Notes under the pieces: model-generated
Told to the model about the DNA's origin: nothing
The model's input: only the letters and a program-made list of their open reading frames with translations
Database searches by the model: none
Part shown: positions 48,105-57,899 of the stretch, piece after piece
Numbering within the stretch: the stretch's first letter is position 1
Layout of the letters: each line of letters opens with the position of its first letter
Translations under genes and position numbers: made by a program
Assembly (NCBI GenBank): GCA_000818945.1
Contig: KN805396.1
Span: forward strand, 62,001-126,000
Direction of reading: 5' to 3'
Source of the DNA: Schizochytrium sp. CCTCC M209059
Taxonomy: Eukaryota; Sar; Bigyra; Thraustochytrida; Thraustochytriidae
Length of the DNA: 64,000 nt

Positions 48105-50237
48105 CTATGTGAGGAAGCAGGGACTGGCGAGTCTTGTTTGGGCACAAGGAGTGAGAAGGTTGCCGACAAGGCAAACATGCAACACGTCGTGATGGTTACG
48201 GTCACGGCAGGGAGGCGCGACCGCCTGCGCCTTGAGTGCCTCAGCACCCTCGTCCGAAATGGCATTTTCACGCAAATTGAGGATCTTTAAGTGCGGCAGT
48301 GCGGGGATGACTGATGCTAATATGATTGCCCCGCGGCACAGAATGCCTTGGGAGGCGAGACTAAGGGTGGTAAGCCGCAAGGTTGATTTTGCAGCTAGAA
48401 CACCACGACACAACGCCACGCAGCCGTGTGGACCCATCCGCTCCTGGTGCACATGGTGGTGCAGGGTTGCGTCCATTGAAAGAACCTCGAGTTTACTGGC
48501 ATGGCCCCGACCTAGAGCCGCGGCAAGAGCTGCTGCGACATAGACATTCAGGGCATTTCCCGAAACATTCAACGAGCGCAACGTTGGGCAAATCGACAAG
48601 AATTGTGAGAAACGTGCTGTCGCGGCGCAAGACATTGCGTTTCGAGCAACGTCGAGGTGCTCGACCTTAAAGGAAGTTGCACACAGCTGGTCGATCGTGC
48701 TACGGGATAGATGCATGCTCGCGAGCTCGAGAGATCGCAAAGAGGGCGCCTTGTCACTTGCGAGTGCTTGGCAAAGACTAGCTCCTGCTTGTGCATCGAG
48801 ACGATTTCCACTCATGACGAGCTGTTGTAATCGAATGCTGGGTTTAGCAAAGAGACTTTCCATTGCTGCTTTATTCAGACAGGAATCCGCGTACGCGACG
48901 TCGAGGACAATCAAATTCGGCGTCTGCTCAGATGGCGCGCACGGGCCATATAATCGAATGAGGAAGACACTCATATCACAGCCTTGAAGGTGCTGCAGAG
49001 AAAGCTTCTCGAGCTCGAGCCCAGCACACTTTGTACTCCGTATGGCCTTGGCGAGCGTACAAAGTGCTTTATCATCGAGACGGGCGTTGCGATCCAAGCA
49101 GAGGTCCGCAATGCGAACAGAGGCTTCGCTCATACTTTCTGCGAGCTTGCATACAGCAATGTCACCCATGCCAGGGTTGTCGCTGAGATCTAGTCGCTCA
49201 CAATATTGTGTCTGCGCTGCGAGTGCCGATTCTGCGCCACGGACACAGGCTGCAAATTCGCAAAGAGCCTGAATGCCGCGATGACCGACACCAACATTCG
49301 CCAAGCGAAGAGCGATCGGCGAAGACGGAATGGCGGATCGAAGCGGAGAGCGACGAGCTCGAGGGGAGTGCTGTTGGCAAACGATGGCACCAGCCTTGTC
49401 TGTAATCATAGATGTGGTGTAAGTCCGTGAAAGCGGTGGAGTGGGTCGCCGCGCATGTCTAAGATGCTTCTTTGAGGAAGACGCATTTCCGCCTATTGGG
49501 TCTGCGAGACGAAAAATGAACGGCAGCACACGCATGAGATCGGTAGCATTCCACTCGTTGCTCGAGAGATCGAGTGCTTTGCATTTGCTTGCCTGAGACA
49601 AGATTTGTGAAACGCGGTCACCCGAGAGTCTGGTGCGACGCAGACAAAGCTCCTTGAGATGCGCGAGCTGGGTGCGCACAAAAGAGGATCCATGAGAATC
49701 TGCTTGCAGGTCGCGCTGCAATTTGTGGACAAGTAAGCTCTCCCGACTGACATTAGATTGCTGCCACGCGTGCCGCAAGACCTGATGTCTTTCGCGCGAT
49801 GTCCAAAAGGGGCTATGGTCGAGGAACTCTTCGAAAAGTAAGAGTTGCGACGGTGGGGCGTGAAGCAGGACGCAGAGCGTTGCGCGACGCCCAAGTGTGG
49901 CAAGGCAGTCCGGCCCGGCTAATATGTGCGCTTGCGCGGCAAGCAGACGTGCGGCTCGGGTCATGAGCTCATCGAGGAGGAGGAAATCTGATGCGTGAAC
50001 GAGATCCACAAGGACATCACACGGGGTGTTTTGATCGATGTCGGGGTGGTCTTGTGCAAGCCAGCGCGCCACAGCGCGAAGCGACCTCGCGTTTTTGAGC
50101 CACGGCAGAGAGATTTTCCGTTCGTGGCTCTCACGCATACCACTATTGAGCATAGCTCGTAGCACGGGGCTTTTCGTGGCGTCATCTTCGCGAACGCTTC
50201 GCTCTGCCGCGGCACTTGCCAAGATGATCGTCGCCAT
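48105..50237 (-). CDS. Skp1/BTB-like N-terminus plus leucine-rich-repeat protein
   Basis: 710 residues from the ATG at 50237. The first about 110 residues follow the Skp1/BTB (POZ) pattern: IILASAAAERSVRED, KSPVLRAML, a KISLPWL strand, an acidic HPDIDQN loop and LVDLVHASDFLLLDELM. A helical stretch follows, perhaps BACK-like. From about residue 190 the protein is built of ribonuclease-inhibitor-type leucine-rich repeats (CKALDLSSNEW, CERLDLSDNPG, LRSLNVSGNALN, LKILNLRENAISDEGAEAL), broken by a basic serine-rich loop at about 255-310. POZ domains often recruit cullin ubiquitin ligases while LRRs recognise clients, so a ubiquitin-ligase adaptor is a reasonable but unproven guess. No signal peptide or membrane segment. 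Confidence 0.82.
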   Translation of the reverse strand: MATIILASAAAERSVREDDATKSPVLRAMLNSGMRESHERKISLPWLKNARSLRAVARWLAQDHPDIDQNTPCDVLVDLVHASDFLLLDELMTRAARLLAAQAHILAGPDCLATLGRRATLCVLLHAPPSQLLLFEEFLDHSPFWTSRERHQVLRHAWQQSNVSRESLLVHKLQRDLQADSHGSSFVRTQLAHLKELCLRRTRLSGDRVSQILSQASKCKALDLSSNEWNATDLMRVLPFIFRLADPIGGNASSSKKHLRHARRPTPPLSRTYTTSMITDKAGAIVCQQHSPRARRSPLRSAIPSSPIALRLANVGVGHRGIQALCEFAACVRGAESALAAQTQYCERLDLSDNPGMGDIAVCKLAESMSEASVRIADLCLDRNARLDDKALCTLAKAIRSTKCAGLELEKLSLQHLQGCDMSVFLIRLYGPCAPSEQTPNLIVLDVAYADSCLNKAAMESLFAKPSIRLQQLVMSGNRLDAQAGASLCQALASDKAPSLRSLELASMHLSRSTIDQLCATSFKVEHLDVARNAMSCAATARFSQFLSICPTLRSLNVSGNALNVYVAAALAAALGRGHASKLEVLSMDATLHHHVHQERMGPHGCVALCRGVLAAKSTLRLTTLSLASQGILCRGAIILASVIPALPHLKILNLRENAISDEGAEALKAQAVAPPCRDRNHHDVLHVCLVGNLLTPCAQTRLASPCFLT

Positions 50238-50476
50238 TCTACATTTACTGGCTTATTCATTTTTTCTTTCGAGTCTTGTGAACTTGTGTGAAACATAAAA
50301 AAATACTACGCGGGCAAATCACAAGATCCGTTTAAAGTTCCCAAAGTTCCAGCAAACAGTTGCTGACGGGAGCTCGCTTCAAGTTGCTGGGTTGCAAGCC
50401 GGGTCCGTCGCGGAATGGATGAAGAAAAGAAGTTATAATATAGTTTTGGAGAACATAAGGAGCCTGAGCTTGACTT

Positions 50477-52252
50477 TCAACGCGATCCCGAGAGAGCCGA
50501 GTTTGCGGCCCACTCTGGAAATTCGGTAAGGTCGCCAAAGACATTTCCGGTGATGAAGGGAAAGGCAATGGCAAGAATCATACCAACAATCTTGAGAGCC
50601 ATACCACCCTTGATCATGTCGTAAAAGGAGACACGACCCGTGGCGAAGGCAATGGCCATGGGCGGCGTCGACGTCGGGAGCAGGAAGGCCAGCGAGGCGG
50701 CAATCGTGGCGGGAAGAGCGAGCAGGAGCGGGTTGATTTGCTTCTCGATGGCCAACTGAAAGAGAATGGGGCTAAAGATGGTGACAGAAGCGACGTTGGA
50801 GATGAGCTCGGTGATAACTGCCACGAGGACAACGACAATAGCAACGAGAGCAACATCAGAGAACTCGGTCGCAGAAGCAATGACGTAGCTGACTTCCGCA
50901 GAGAGACCGCTCGAAGCAATGGCAGTGGCCATAGCAAAACCAGCGCCAAGAAGCAGAATGACACCCCAGGGCAGACGCTTGAAGCAGGACTCGTCGAGAA
51001 GCATTTCGCCAGGGCGCTGGGAGCTGGGGATCCAAAAGAGAGAAATGGCGCCGATGATTGCAACGACACTGTCATCCACGTATTCGTCCCAAGAGTTTGC
51101 AGGGTCGGCGGCGTCACAATCGTACTTGTTGGTGTACTGCTCATCACTGCAGTAGCCGAGGTACGGCTCGATCGCATAGGGAGTGACGAGCCAAATGGCC
51201 ACCATGAGAAAGAGGACGACGCCGAGTACCTTTTCGTCGCGCGAGACGGGGCCAAGCTCCTCGCGCTCGCGCTGCAGATTGGCGGTGTTGAGGTTGAGGT
51301 TAATGCCACGAAGGTAGATAAAGGTGAGCGAAACCCATGCGGTGGCGACCATAAGAATGGCAATGGGCATTGCAAATCCCATCCAGGTCTGAAAGTTCAC
51401 GGTAACTTGGGGAAAGGTGCCGGTGACGAGAAGGGAAAAGGCAAGGTTGGCGCCAGTGCCGATGAGCGTACCGCAGCCACCGCAGGTGGCAGCGAGGGCA
51501 ACGCCGAGAAGCGCAGCCTTTTCGAAGCGGCGGCCATCGGGCGAGTCGATGCGGCCCTCAAGAAGACCTTGAATGACGGGGAGCATGAGCAAAGTCGAAG
51601 ACGTGTTGCTGGCAAACATGGAAACGATGGCCGTGATGACCATGAAGCCGAGCAGCACAATCTTGGGGTTCGTGCCACAGTACCGAAGAGCCCAAAGCGC
51701 GAAACGTTTGTGGGCCATAGCGTCCTCGATGGCCATGACCACAAAGAAGGCGCCGAGCGTAAGGAACGAGGTATGGTTCAGGTACTGATGGGCGAGCGTG
51801 CCGGCGCGCTCGACGCTTCCGAGGGGGTAGAGCACAAGGGGCATGAGCGTGGTGACGGTGATGGGGCAAGTTTCACAGATCCACATGACGACAATGAAGA
51901 TGGTGCCTGCGAGAGCATCGTTGGCCTTGGGGTGTTCGTCGGAGATCTCCACAAAGCAGAAGATGATGGACAGGACAGGGCCGAGCACGAAGCCGATCTT
52001 TTGCATGAGCGTGAACTGTTTCCAGTAGCCATGCGTGTAGGTTTCCCAGCAATCGGCATCCTGGCGCTTGGCGACGACCTCCTTCTTGGGACGCCCGTAG
52101 CTCGTGGCGGGCTTCGAGGGTGTTTCTTCGGCCTGACTTGCCTCCGTGTCTTTATCGAGCTGCTGGAACGAGGTCTGCATCGAGCTCGCCGACTCGGGCT
52201 CGACAGCGCCTTGCTCCATCTCGCGGGACATGGTTTCATTTTGGGGCAACAT
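50477..52252 (-). CDS. SLC13/DASS-type dicarboxylate transporter, copy A
   Basis: 591 residues. After a hydrophilic N-terminus come about 11-12 membrane helices. SLC13 hallmarks are present: SNTSSTLLMLP with the first substrate/sodium-binding hairpin, GGCGTLIGTGANL, and the second half-repeat with ELISNVASVT and LPTSTPPMAIAFATG. Members import di- or tricarboxylates such as succinate or citrate, usually with sodium; the exact substrate here is unknown. The ATG at 52252 is supported by copy B, whose protein begins with the same MLPxNE. The frame stays open upstream through a CAG repeat but without another ATG. A near-identical paralogue lies 7.4 kb to the right on the same strand. Confidence 0.92.
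   Translation of the reverse strand: MLPQNETMSREMEQGAVEPESASSMQTSFQQLDKDTEASQAEETPSKPATSYGRPKKEVVAKRQDADCWETYTHGYWKQFTLMQKIGFVLGPVLSIIFCFVEISDEHPKANDALAGTIFIVVMWICETCPITVTTLMPLVLYPLGSVERAGTLAHQYLNHTSFLTLGAFFVVMAIEDAMAHKRFALWALRYCGTNPKIVLLGFMVITAIVSMFASNTSSTLLMLPVIQGLLEGRIDSPDGRRFEKAALLGVALAATCGGCGTLIGTGANLAFSLLVTGTFPQVTVNFQTWMGFAMPIAILMVATAWVSLTFIYLRGINLNLNTANLQREREELGPVSRDEKVLGVVLFLMVAIWLVTPYAIEPYLGYCSDEQYTNKYDCDAADPANSWDEYVDDSVVAIIGAISLFWIPSSQRPGEMLLDESCFKRLPWGVILLLGAGFAMATAIASSGLSAEVSYVIASATEFSDVALVAIVVVLVAVITELISNVASVTIFSPILFQLAIEKQINPLLLALPATIAASLAFLLPTSTPPMAIAFATGRVSFYDMIKGGMALKIVGMILAIAFPFITGNVFGDLTEFPEWAANSALSGSR
50532..52105 (-). repeat. Coding-region duplication, copy A (partner 57952-59525)
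   Basis: Aligned with 57952-59525 at a constant offset of 7420 bases, with no indel at the points I compared. Similarity covers the membrane domain of the SLC13 genes and fades quickly outside. Tracts 50925-51278 and 51879-52105 match their partners with no mismatch. Confidence 0.9.
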
Positions 52253-52258
52253 AGTTGA

Positions 52259-52285
52259 CTGCTGCTGCTGCTGCTGCTGCTGCTG
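52259..52285 (-). repeat. (CAG)9 in the 5' leader of SLC13 copy A
   Basis: Nine CAG triplets just upstream of the chosen ATG and in frame with it. They would encode polyglutamine only if translation began upstream, for example from a spliced leader exon not visible here. Confidence 0.9.
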
Positions 52286-55200
52286 CGCTTGGTCTTGCTT
52301 AATGAGACCCGCCTTGTTTCGCTCTTGAGGGTTTGCTGCTGCTTTGAAGTTTGGGTTTTGCTTTACAGATGCGTGCGGCACGGCGATACGCGAGCAATTC
52401 AGGCTTGGCAGACAATTCAAGGTCCATATGCTGTAAGTAGTCTATTTGTAGAGCTTGTGGCTGAGCCGCGAGGGCTTGTTCGAGAGGATCAGAGGGTGCA
52501 CTCGCTGGATGTCTCTCACGCCCTCTCTTGGGACTCTGGTACTTTAAAAATACCTGCCGAGAGGGCGTTCGCGAGAAAAGGCTAGAGGGCTCACTCCATG
52601 GGTGTCTCTTCTATCCTCCCTTGGACTCTGAGAATCAGATGTGAGTGCAGGGAGCAGAGGGACTTGCTTGCTTCCGAAGCTGCTGCAACTCTTGGCACTT
52701 TCGCGCGGCCAGCGCCAATGTGCCAAGAGTAAAGTTCGGCCCGTGCGACAAGCAGCCGCAGCAGCGCCTCCCCAACCGCTGCGCGCGTGTGGAACGGGCC
52801 GCGAAGTGCCGGTGCGGACGGATCTCGACCCGGCGCTGCAGGCATGCAGCGCAGTTGCATCCCTCGCCAGCACTCTGCGTCCCTGGAACATGCATGCATG
52901 CATGCGTGCAGGCAGGCAAGCGAGTCAGCAGGCAAGCAGGCAGCTGCAGGTGCCACAGTTGATATCCTCGGACTCGTAGCCTTGAGATCTTGGACCCGCC
53001 ACGCTCTTCGCATCCATCCTCAGGCTCTCCGCAAAACTTCTCTCCATCCTGCCGCATCTCACCCTCGATCCGCCCGTCCATCCGTCCGTGCCTGCATCCG
53101 TGCGCGCGTCCGTGCGTCTCGCTGCAGCTGCTTGCGCCGCCTTCGGATGCACGCGCCCCGGGCAGCGCCAGCACCAGCTAGCACTTCGGTACACACCTTT
53201 CTTCCTCCCACCGCCGGTTCCTTTCTTCCTCACCCACCCCATCCTTCCAAGTCCTTCCGAGTCCTTCCTTCCTTCCGTATGCCACCTACGAAAAGTGGAA
53301 CCGGCGCCGCCCACAGTCCGCGTGACCAGCAGCCTCGGCCGCTTCGCCCTCTCTCTCTCCCGCGCAATCGCTTTCTTTTATTTGCCAGCGGTGCTTGCTT
53401 GCTTGTGCTGGCTTGGCCCCAGAGTCTCTGGCGCGACGAAGAGGATGGCGCCTCTCCGTCTGTCTGGCTGTCTGTCTGTCTGGCCGGCTTTCTGTCTGTC
53501 TGGCGCCTGTCGTGCTGCACTGGCCACGGCTGGCAACAGCCGCTTGCGGCGACAGCGAGTGTCGTTTGCTTCCGCTCGCCGCAGCCGCAGCCTGCACTAA
53601 CCAGCCAGCTGTTCAATCCCCCGCATCCAGCCCCCCGCAGCAGCCACGGCGGCTCGTATCCTCGGGACAGGAGGAACCAGACGGGACCGGGCTGAAGAGA
53701 CGCTGCGGTAGGACTGTGGTGGATGCTCGGCAGGCCGCATCGACTGTGAAGTAGCAGCGCCGGTTGATTGGAGCACGCGAGATCTGCAGCGGCAGCAGGC
53801 GGCGCCTTCGCCTCCGCCGCAGGACACCCTCTTTCCTCCGCCGCCGGGTCCAGGATCGCGCTCGCGGCTGCGGCGGCGGAGCCGTCATCCCATCCATCCG
53901 CGACGACCGCCATCTCATCCCCGAGCAGCAGCAGCAGCAGCTGCCATCTCGAGATCTACGTACCACGGCGCTGCTACTTTTCCCAGCTACGTACACACAA
54001 AGCCTTCTGGGAAAACCGACCCGGCACGGACGCAGGAGCGCCGGAGCGCCCTCGATACATCCCCGTCGCCACACGAACGAGTCGACGGTCGCACCTTCCT
54101 TCCGTCCCCCGCAGCGCGGAGGGAAGACTGCGGAGGGAGAGGGGGACGAAGGAAAAATGGCGCCCAAACACGGGGCGTAGAGAGAGGACTAGCGACAGGG
54201 GTCTCCGCACGCCGCACTCAGGTGGGGACGGAGGGCGTCGGTCTTCGGTCTTCGTCTCCTGCTCGATCCGCGCGAGCGAGCAAACAGCAAGCAGCAGCGG
54301 AGGCAGCGGAGAATAGGCAAGACAACGGGGCTTAGCAGCCAACTGTCGACTGAGGCTGGCGATTTTTTTTTGCTTTTTCTGTGCGGCTTCGAAGCTTGCT
54401 TGCCCTCTGCAGCTCTGCCTTGCTGTATCTTCGGTGCGGCCCGTGGTTTCAGCGCGTGAGATAACCAACGCCTGCGCCGCCGGGAGAAAGAAATGATCCG
54501 CTCGATCCAGGACCAGAAGTCTGGATGATTGCGTAGCCGGATCATTGGCCTTCGTCTTCAATCCGAAGCTGCGAATGAATGAATGAATGAATGGTGGCAT
54601 GGATGGATGGTTGCATGGATACAGGAAGACGAATGAATACATACATGATCAAGCGCCCGCACGAGCGAAAGCGAGCGGCAGCGAACGGCCGAGCTCGAGC
54701 GAATGAATGGTGAAACGATCGAATGCGATTGAGCGCCAGACAGGACAGCTGGGGCAGTGAGGCTGGCACGGTCCAATGCACGGTGGCTGGCTGGCTGGCT
54801 GGCTGGTGGGCCGTCCCCTCCCCACCTGTGCCATTCATTGCAACCAGGGCCCGCCCTCGGCCAAAAAGGAAGTGGCGCGTGTGCCACAACGTATGCGACG
54901 CTTTCTTCCACGTTGCGCATTCAGGCAGGAGCCGCAGCGTCAGAAGCAGGAGGATTTATCGCACCCGACATATGTTTGCGTCTCGTTAAAAGACTCGAAT
55001 TGCTGCGCGCAGTTTCTGCGAGCAGTTTCTGCGACGTCCTAGGAAAATACCTAGCGCAAGCTCTAATTTTGTCGGACGTTGTTGAGCTGGAAAGCGCCGA
55101 AGGCCGCATGAAGGCCCAGTCGCGAGAAAAGGGGAAAAACTGCATCTTCATCAGAGTCAAGGGAGCAACTCGCTTTGCCTGCTCATATTGGCATTCACTC

Positions 55201-56829
55201 ACCAGTGAAACGGTGTCCTGGGGCGGGTTGATCTTGCACAAGAACTTCAATTACAAGATTGCGAGATCAAATTAGGCGCAAGAACGGCGCGCGCGTTCTG
55301 TGTGCTTTTATCTATGGATGGCAAAGCGCAGAAAGTGGCCCACCCGGTTTCAATCGCAGCGCTATGACGCTGAGAGAAGCGACGACGCCTTGGAACCAGG
55401 AATTATTTGTCGCCCCGGGAGGGTCATGATTACAAGAATGCGAATTCAAAAGAGCTCACGGGAGGCCTAGAGAGCGCAAGTTCATTGTATACCAATGGAT
55501 TATTTGCTTTCGGCCATTCACGAGTATTTTTGGAGAGTGGAGCGTTCTGCATGATTTTCAATGGCTAGAAAGCAGTGTTTGAGAGGGTGATATTGCTTGA
55601 GAGAGTGATGGTGCTTGCGAGAGTACCGGTGCTCTCTGAACTGATCTATTTCCTCATCGATTCACTGCGCCTCGTGCCTCGGGGCAATTTGTCCCTGATG
55701 GCGACGTCAAGTACTGCACCCGCCTGTATGAGGCTCATTTTATTTACGTATGTTGCAAAAAGTAAATGGAAACGCCTCATCCTTTTTCCTTGGGCGCTCA
55801 GTTTTCTCGAGTTGTGCAATAGCGTGGGTCAAGTGCTGATTGTATCGTGCAGGAAAAAGTTGTCGGCGTTGGAGTTACCTAACGTCCCCGTGCTGGTCGG
55901 AGACCTAGGCCAAATGCCAGGACCGAGGCCTCTTTTCCATCCAGCCGAAAATCCGTCCCACCGAAGTGAAAGTTACTTGCATGCGTGCGGTCAGGGACGT
56001 GGGCCAAACGACAAATCATTTCGTCGAGCCGCAATAAAGAAAAACCACCAGCATATGCTACTGCTGCAGCAACTGCGCAAGTAGCCAAAGACGATTCGTT
56101 TCTCAACTGCTTCTACAACTGCGCGCAGGACTGATCGTGCGTGTCCAGAGCAAGGGACCAGGTTATTTCGTGGCCCGGGCCATCGCGGGCCAAAAGGTAG
56201 CGTGACAGCCTTGCACCCGCACTTTGGTCGGCTTCTTGCAGTTTTCAAAAGAAGATTTGTTCCGTGCCTTCTGCCATCAAGTCACACCAGCTCAAGAAAG
56301 CTTTACTATACCATCGACTATCTCGCCGTCCCCGCAAGTTTTACTTCATCGAACTCACTCTCTCTCGTGATTTGAACTTGACAATGCCCCACTGCACGCA
56401 CTCATTAATGAAACTGTTTCATCGTTCACACGGCTAGTGAGGGGGCCGGAAGTGCGTTGAAATCAGTTTCTCCGACGCACAAGTAATGGACCGCGCCCTT
56501 TTTTTAATTGCTACACCAAGCTAAGAGGCACATGGTGTGCAAGCAAACGAAACGAGGTTTTGCAACTTGAATCAACGCCCAGCTTGCTTGAGCATGCTTG
56601 AGCACGGTAAGGGCACACAGGGCACTTAGATTATTAACAAGCGCAACCTAGGCTGCTAGAACTGTGACAATTAGGTGTCGCTCTTTTTTTGCGTTCATGA
56701 ATCAACCTTTGTAAACTGGAAGCGGTCTCGTAAAGTTCTTGCCCTTGTTCTTTTTGAACGTGTGAACAGCGGGCAAGGAATCGAACGCAATATTTCGCGT
56801 TGCTCTTAGGCGAATGAAACATCGAAGCA

Positions 56830-57130
56830 GCGGGTCCTCGGATTCTGCGCTCTTCATGCGAATTCGAATGTGCAAGGCCACAACCCAGCCTTGCCTGATA
56901 GTGCTTAAGACTTGTTGCAAAGTTGTTGCGTGGGAAGGTCGATGAAAGTAGACTTTTGCTTTCAAATGGGCGAAAGAATAACAAGGTGGCTTCTCAGATT
57001 TTGCGTTCATTCTTGAATGTGAATTTGCAAGGCAACATCCCAGCCTCTGCAGGCAAATCTTTCGGGAGATTAGAGAAATGTGCACGCTTGGAGATGCTGC
57101 AGACGTTTTGCAAAGCTTTTGCGTGGGCAT
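56830..57130. repeat. Degenerate tandem repeat, unit about 160-190 bp
   Basis: The segment near 56834-56890 (GAATGTGCAAGGCCACAACCCAGCC) resembles 56992-57045 (GAATTTGCAAGGCAACATCCCAGCC). The stretch at 56911-56934 (TTGCAAAGTTGTTGCGTGGG) resembles 57102-57127 (TTGCAAAGCTTTTGCGTGGG). Spacing differs between pairs, so indels have accumulated. Confidence 0.55.
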
Positions 57131-57899
57131 GGCAACGAACGCTGACTTTCGCATTGCTTTCAACTTTGAGGATTAACGACGCAATGACTTATCGTTTCCT
57201 ATGCGGATTTTATGGAAACGCACCATAGCGGTAAAGCGATCTGTCAGCCTTTACAGTCAACAAATTCTTGGCAGGACAAGGAAGTCGAACAGAATTGGTA
57301 TGCAAAAAAATTGCTGCAAATTTGCTGCTCTCGAGGACGCGTCAAGGCGTTTACGAAGGGTTTGGGACAAGCACTCTTCACTGTTGCAATACTATAGACA
57401 TATTGAGAAGCTGTTGCTCTGAAAAACTTTGTAAGCTTTGCGCGACGGCGTAGCACAGAGTGCTTTCCAAGTCTGAAATGCGGAGACTCATTGCAAAGCT
57501 GACGTCCTTGAAAGCGTGTCAAAACCTTTGCGGAGTGCTTAGTACGAAGATTCGAAAAGATTCGCTTGTTCTGTGTGCCAATAGTGTAGATGGAGGCTTG
57601 CAGAGTTGCATAAATATACATCATGTGATGGTGCAAGATCAAGAAGCTCAAGTGAAGAGTCTTATTCTGTTTCTAGTTGCCGCATCTCCCAAAGTTCGCA
57701 AGAGCTCGCTTCACTTTTCGCAACTAGAGAAATAATTTTTGCGTTTTCTACCAAGTTGTCGAGCTTGCATTGTCTACGCCTTCTTTTTCACACGCGACAC
57801 TGTCGTCTGGATGAGCAGCAAAGGCAAGCGAAATGAGAGTGAAAGCAAAGATGATGAGAGTTAAACAGTAGAATATGATGCAGATTATTGATGTGGTGT

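Larger units (their letters stand above)
52253..57899. other. 5.6-kb repeat-rich spacer between SLC13 copies
   Basis: No gene I can support. The left half is GC-rich with simple repeats: GCAG/GCAA around 52905-52945, TCTG around 53455-53510, GAAT at 54570-54592, GGCT at 54784-54805. Two imperfect direct copies of a GTCTCT...CTTGGACTCTG element lie at 52501-52539 and 52590-52632. The right half (about 55-57.9 kb) is less GC-rich and contains degenerate tandem copies near 56830-57130. Long open frames in the GC-rich part overlap on both strands and look like composition effects. Confidence 0.6.

Noticed and set aside
50738..52258. 506-codon plus-strand frame over SLC13 copy A (with a twin at 57888-59252)
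   Set aside because: Antisense shadow of the transporter; the minus-strand product is a clear membrane transporter while the plus product is low-complexity hydrophilic.
52787..53695. 302-codon plus-strand frame
   Set aside because: GC-rich and repeat-rich, overlapped by comparable frames on the other strand, no domain, and rich in Cys/His/Arg/Ser as expected from composition.
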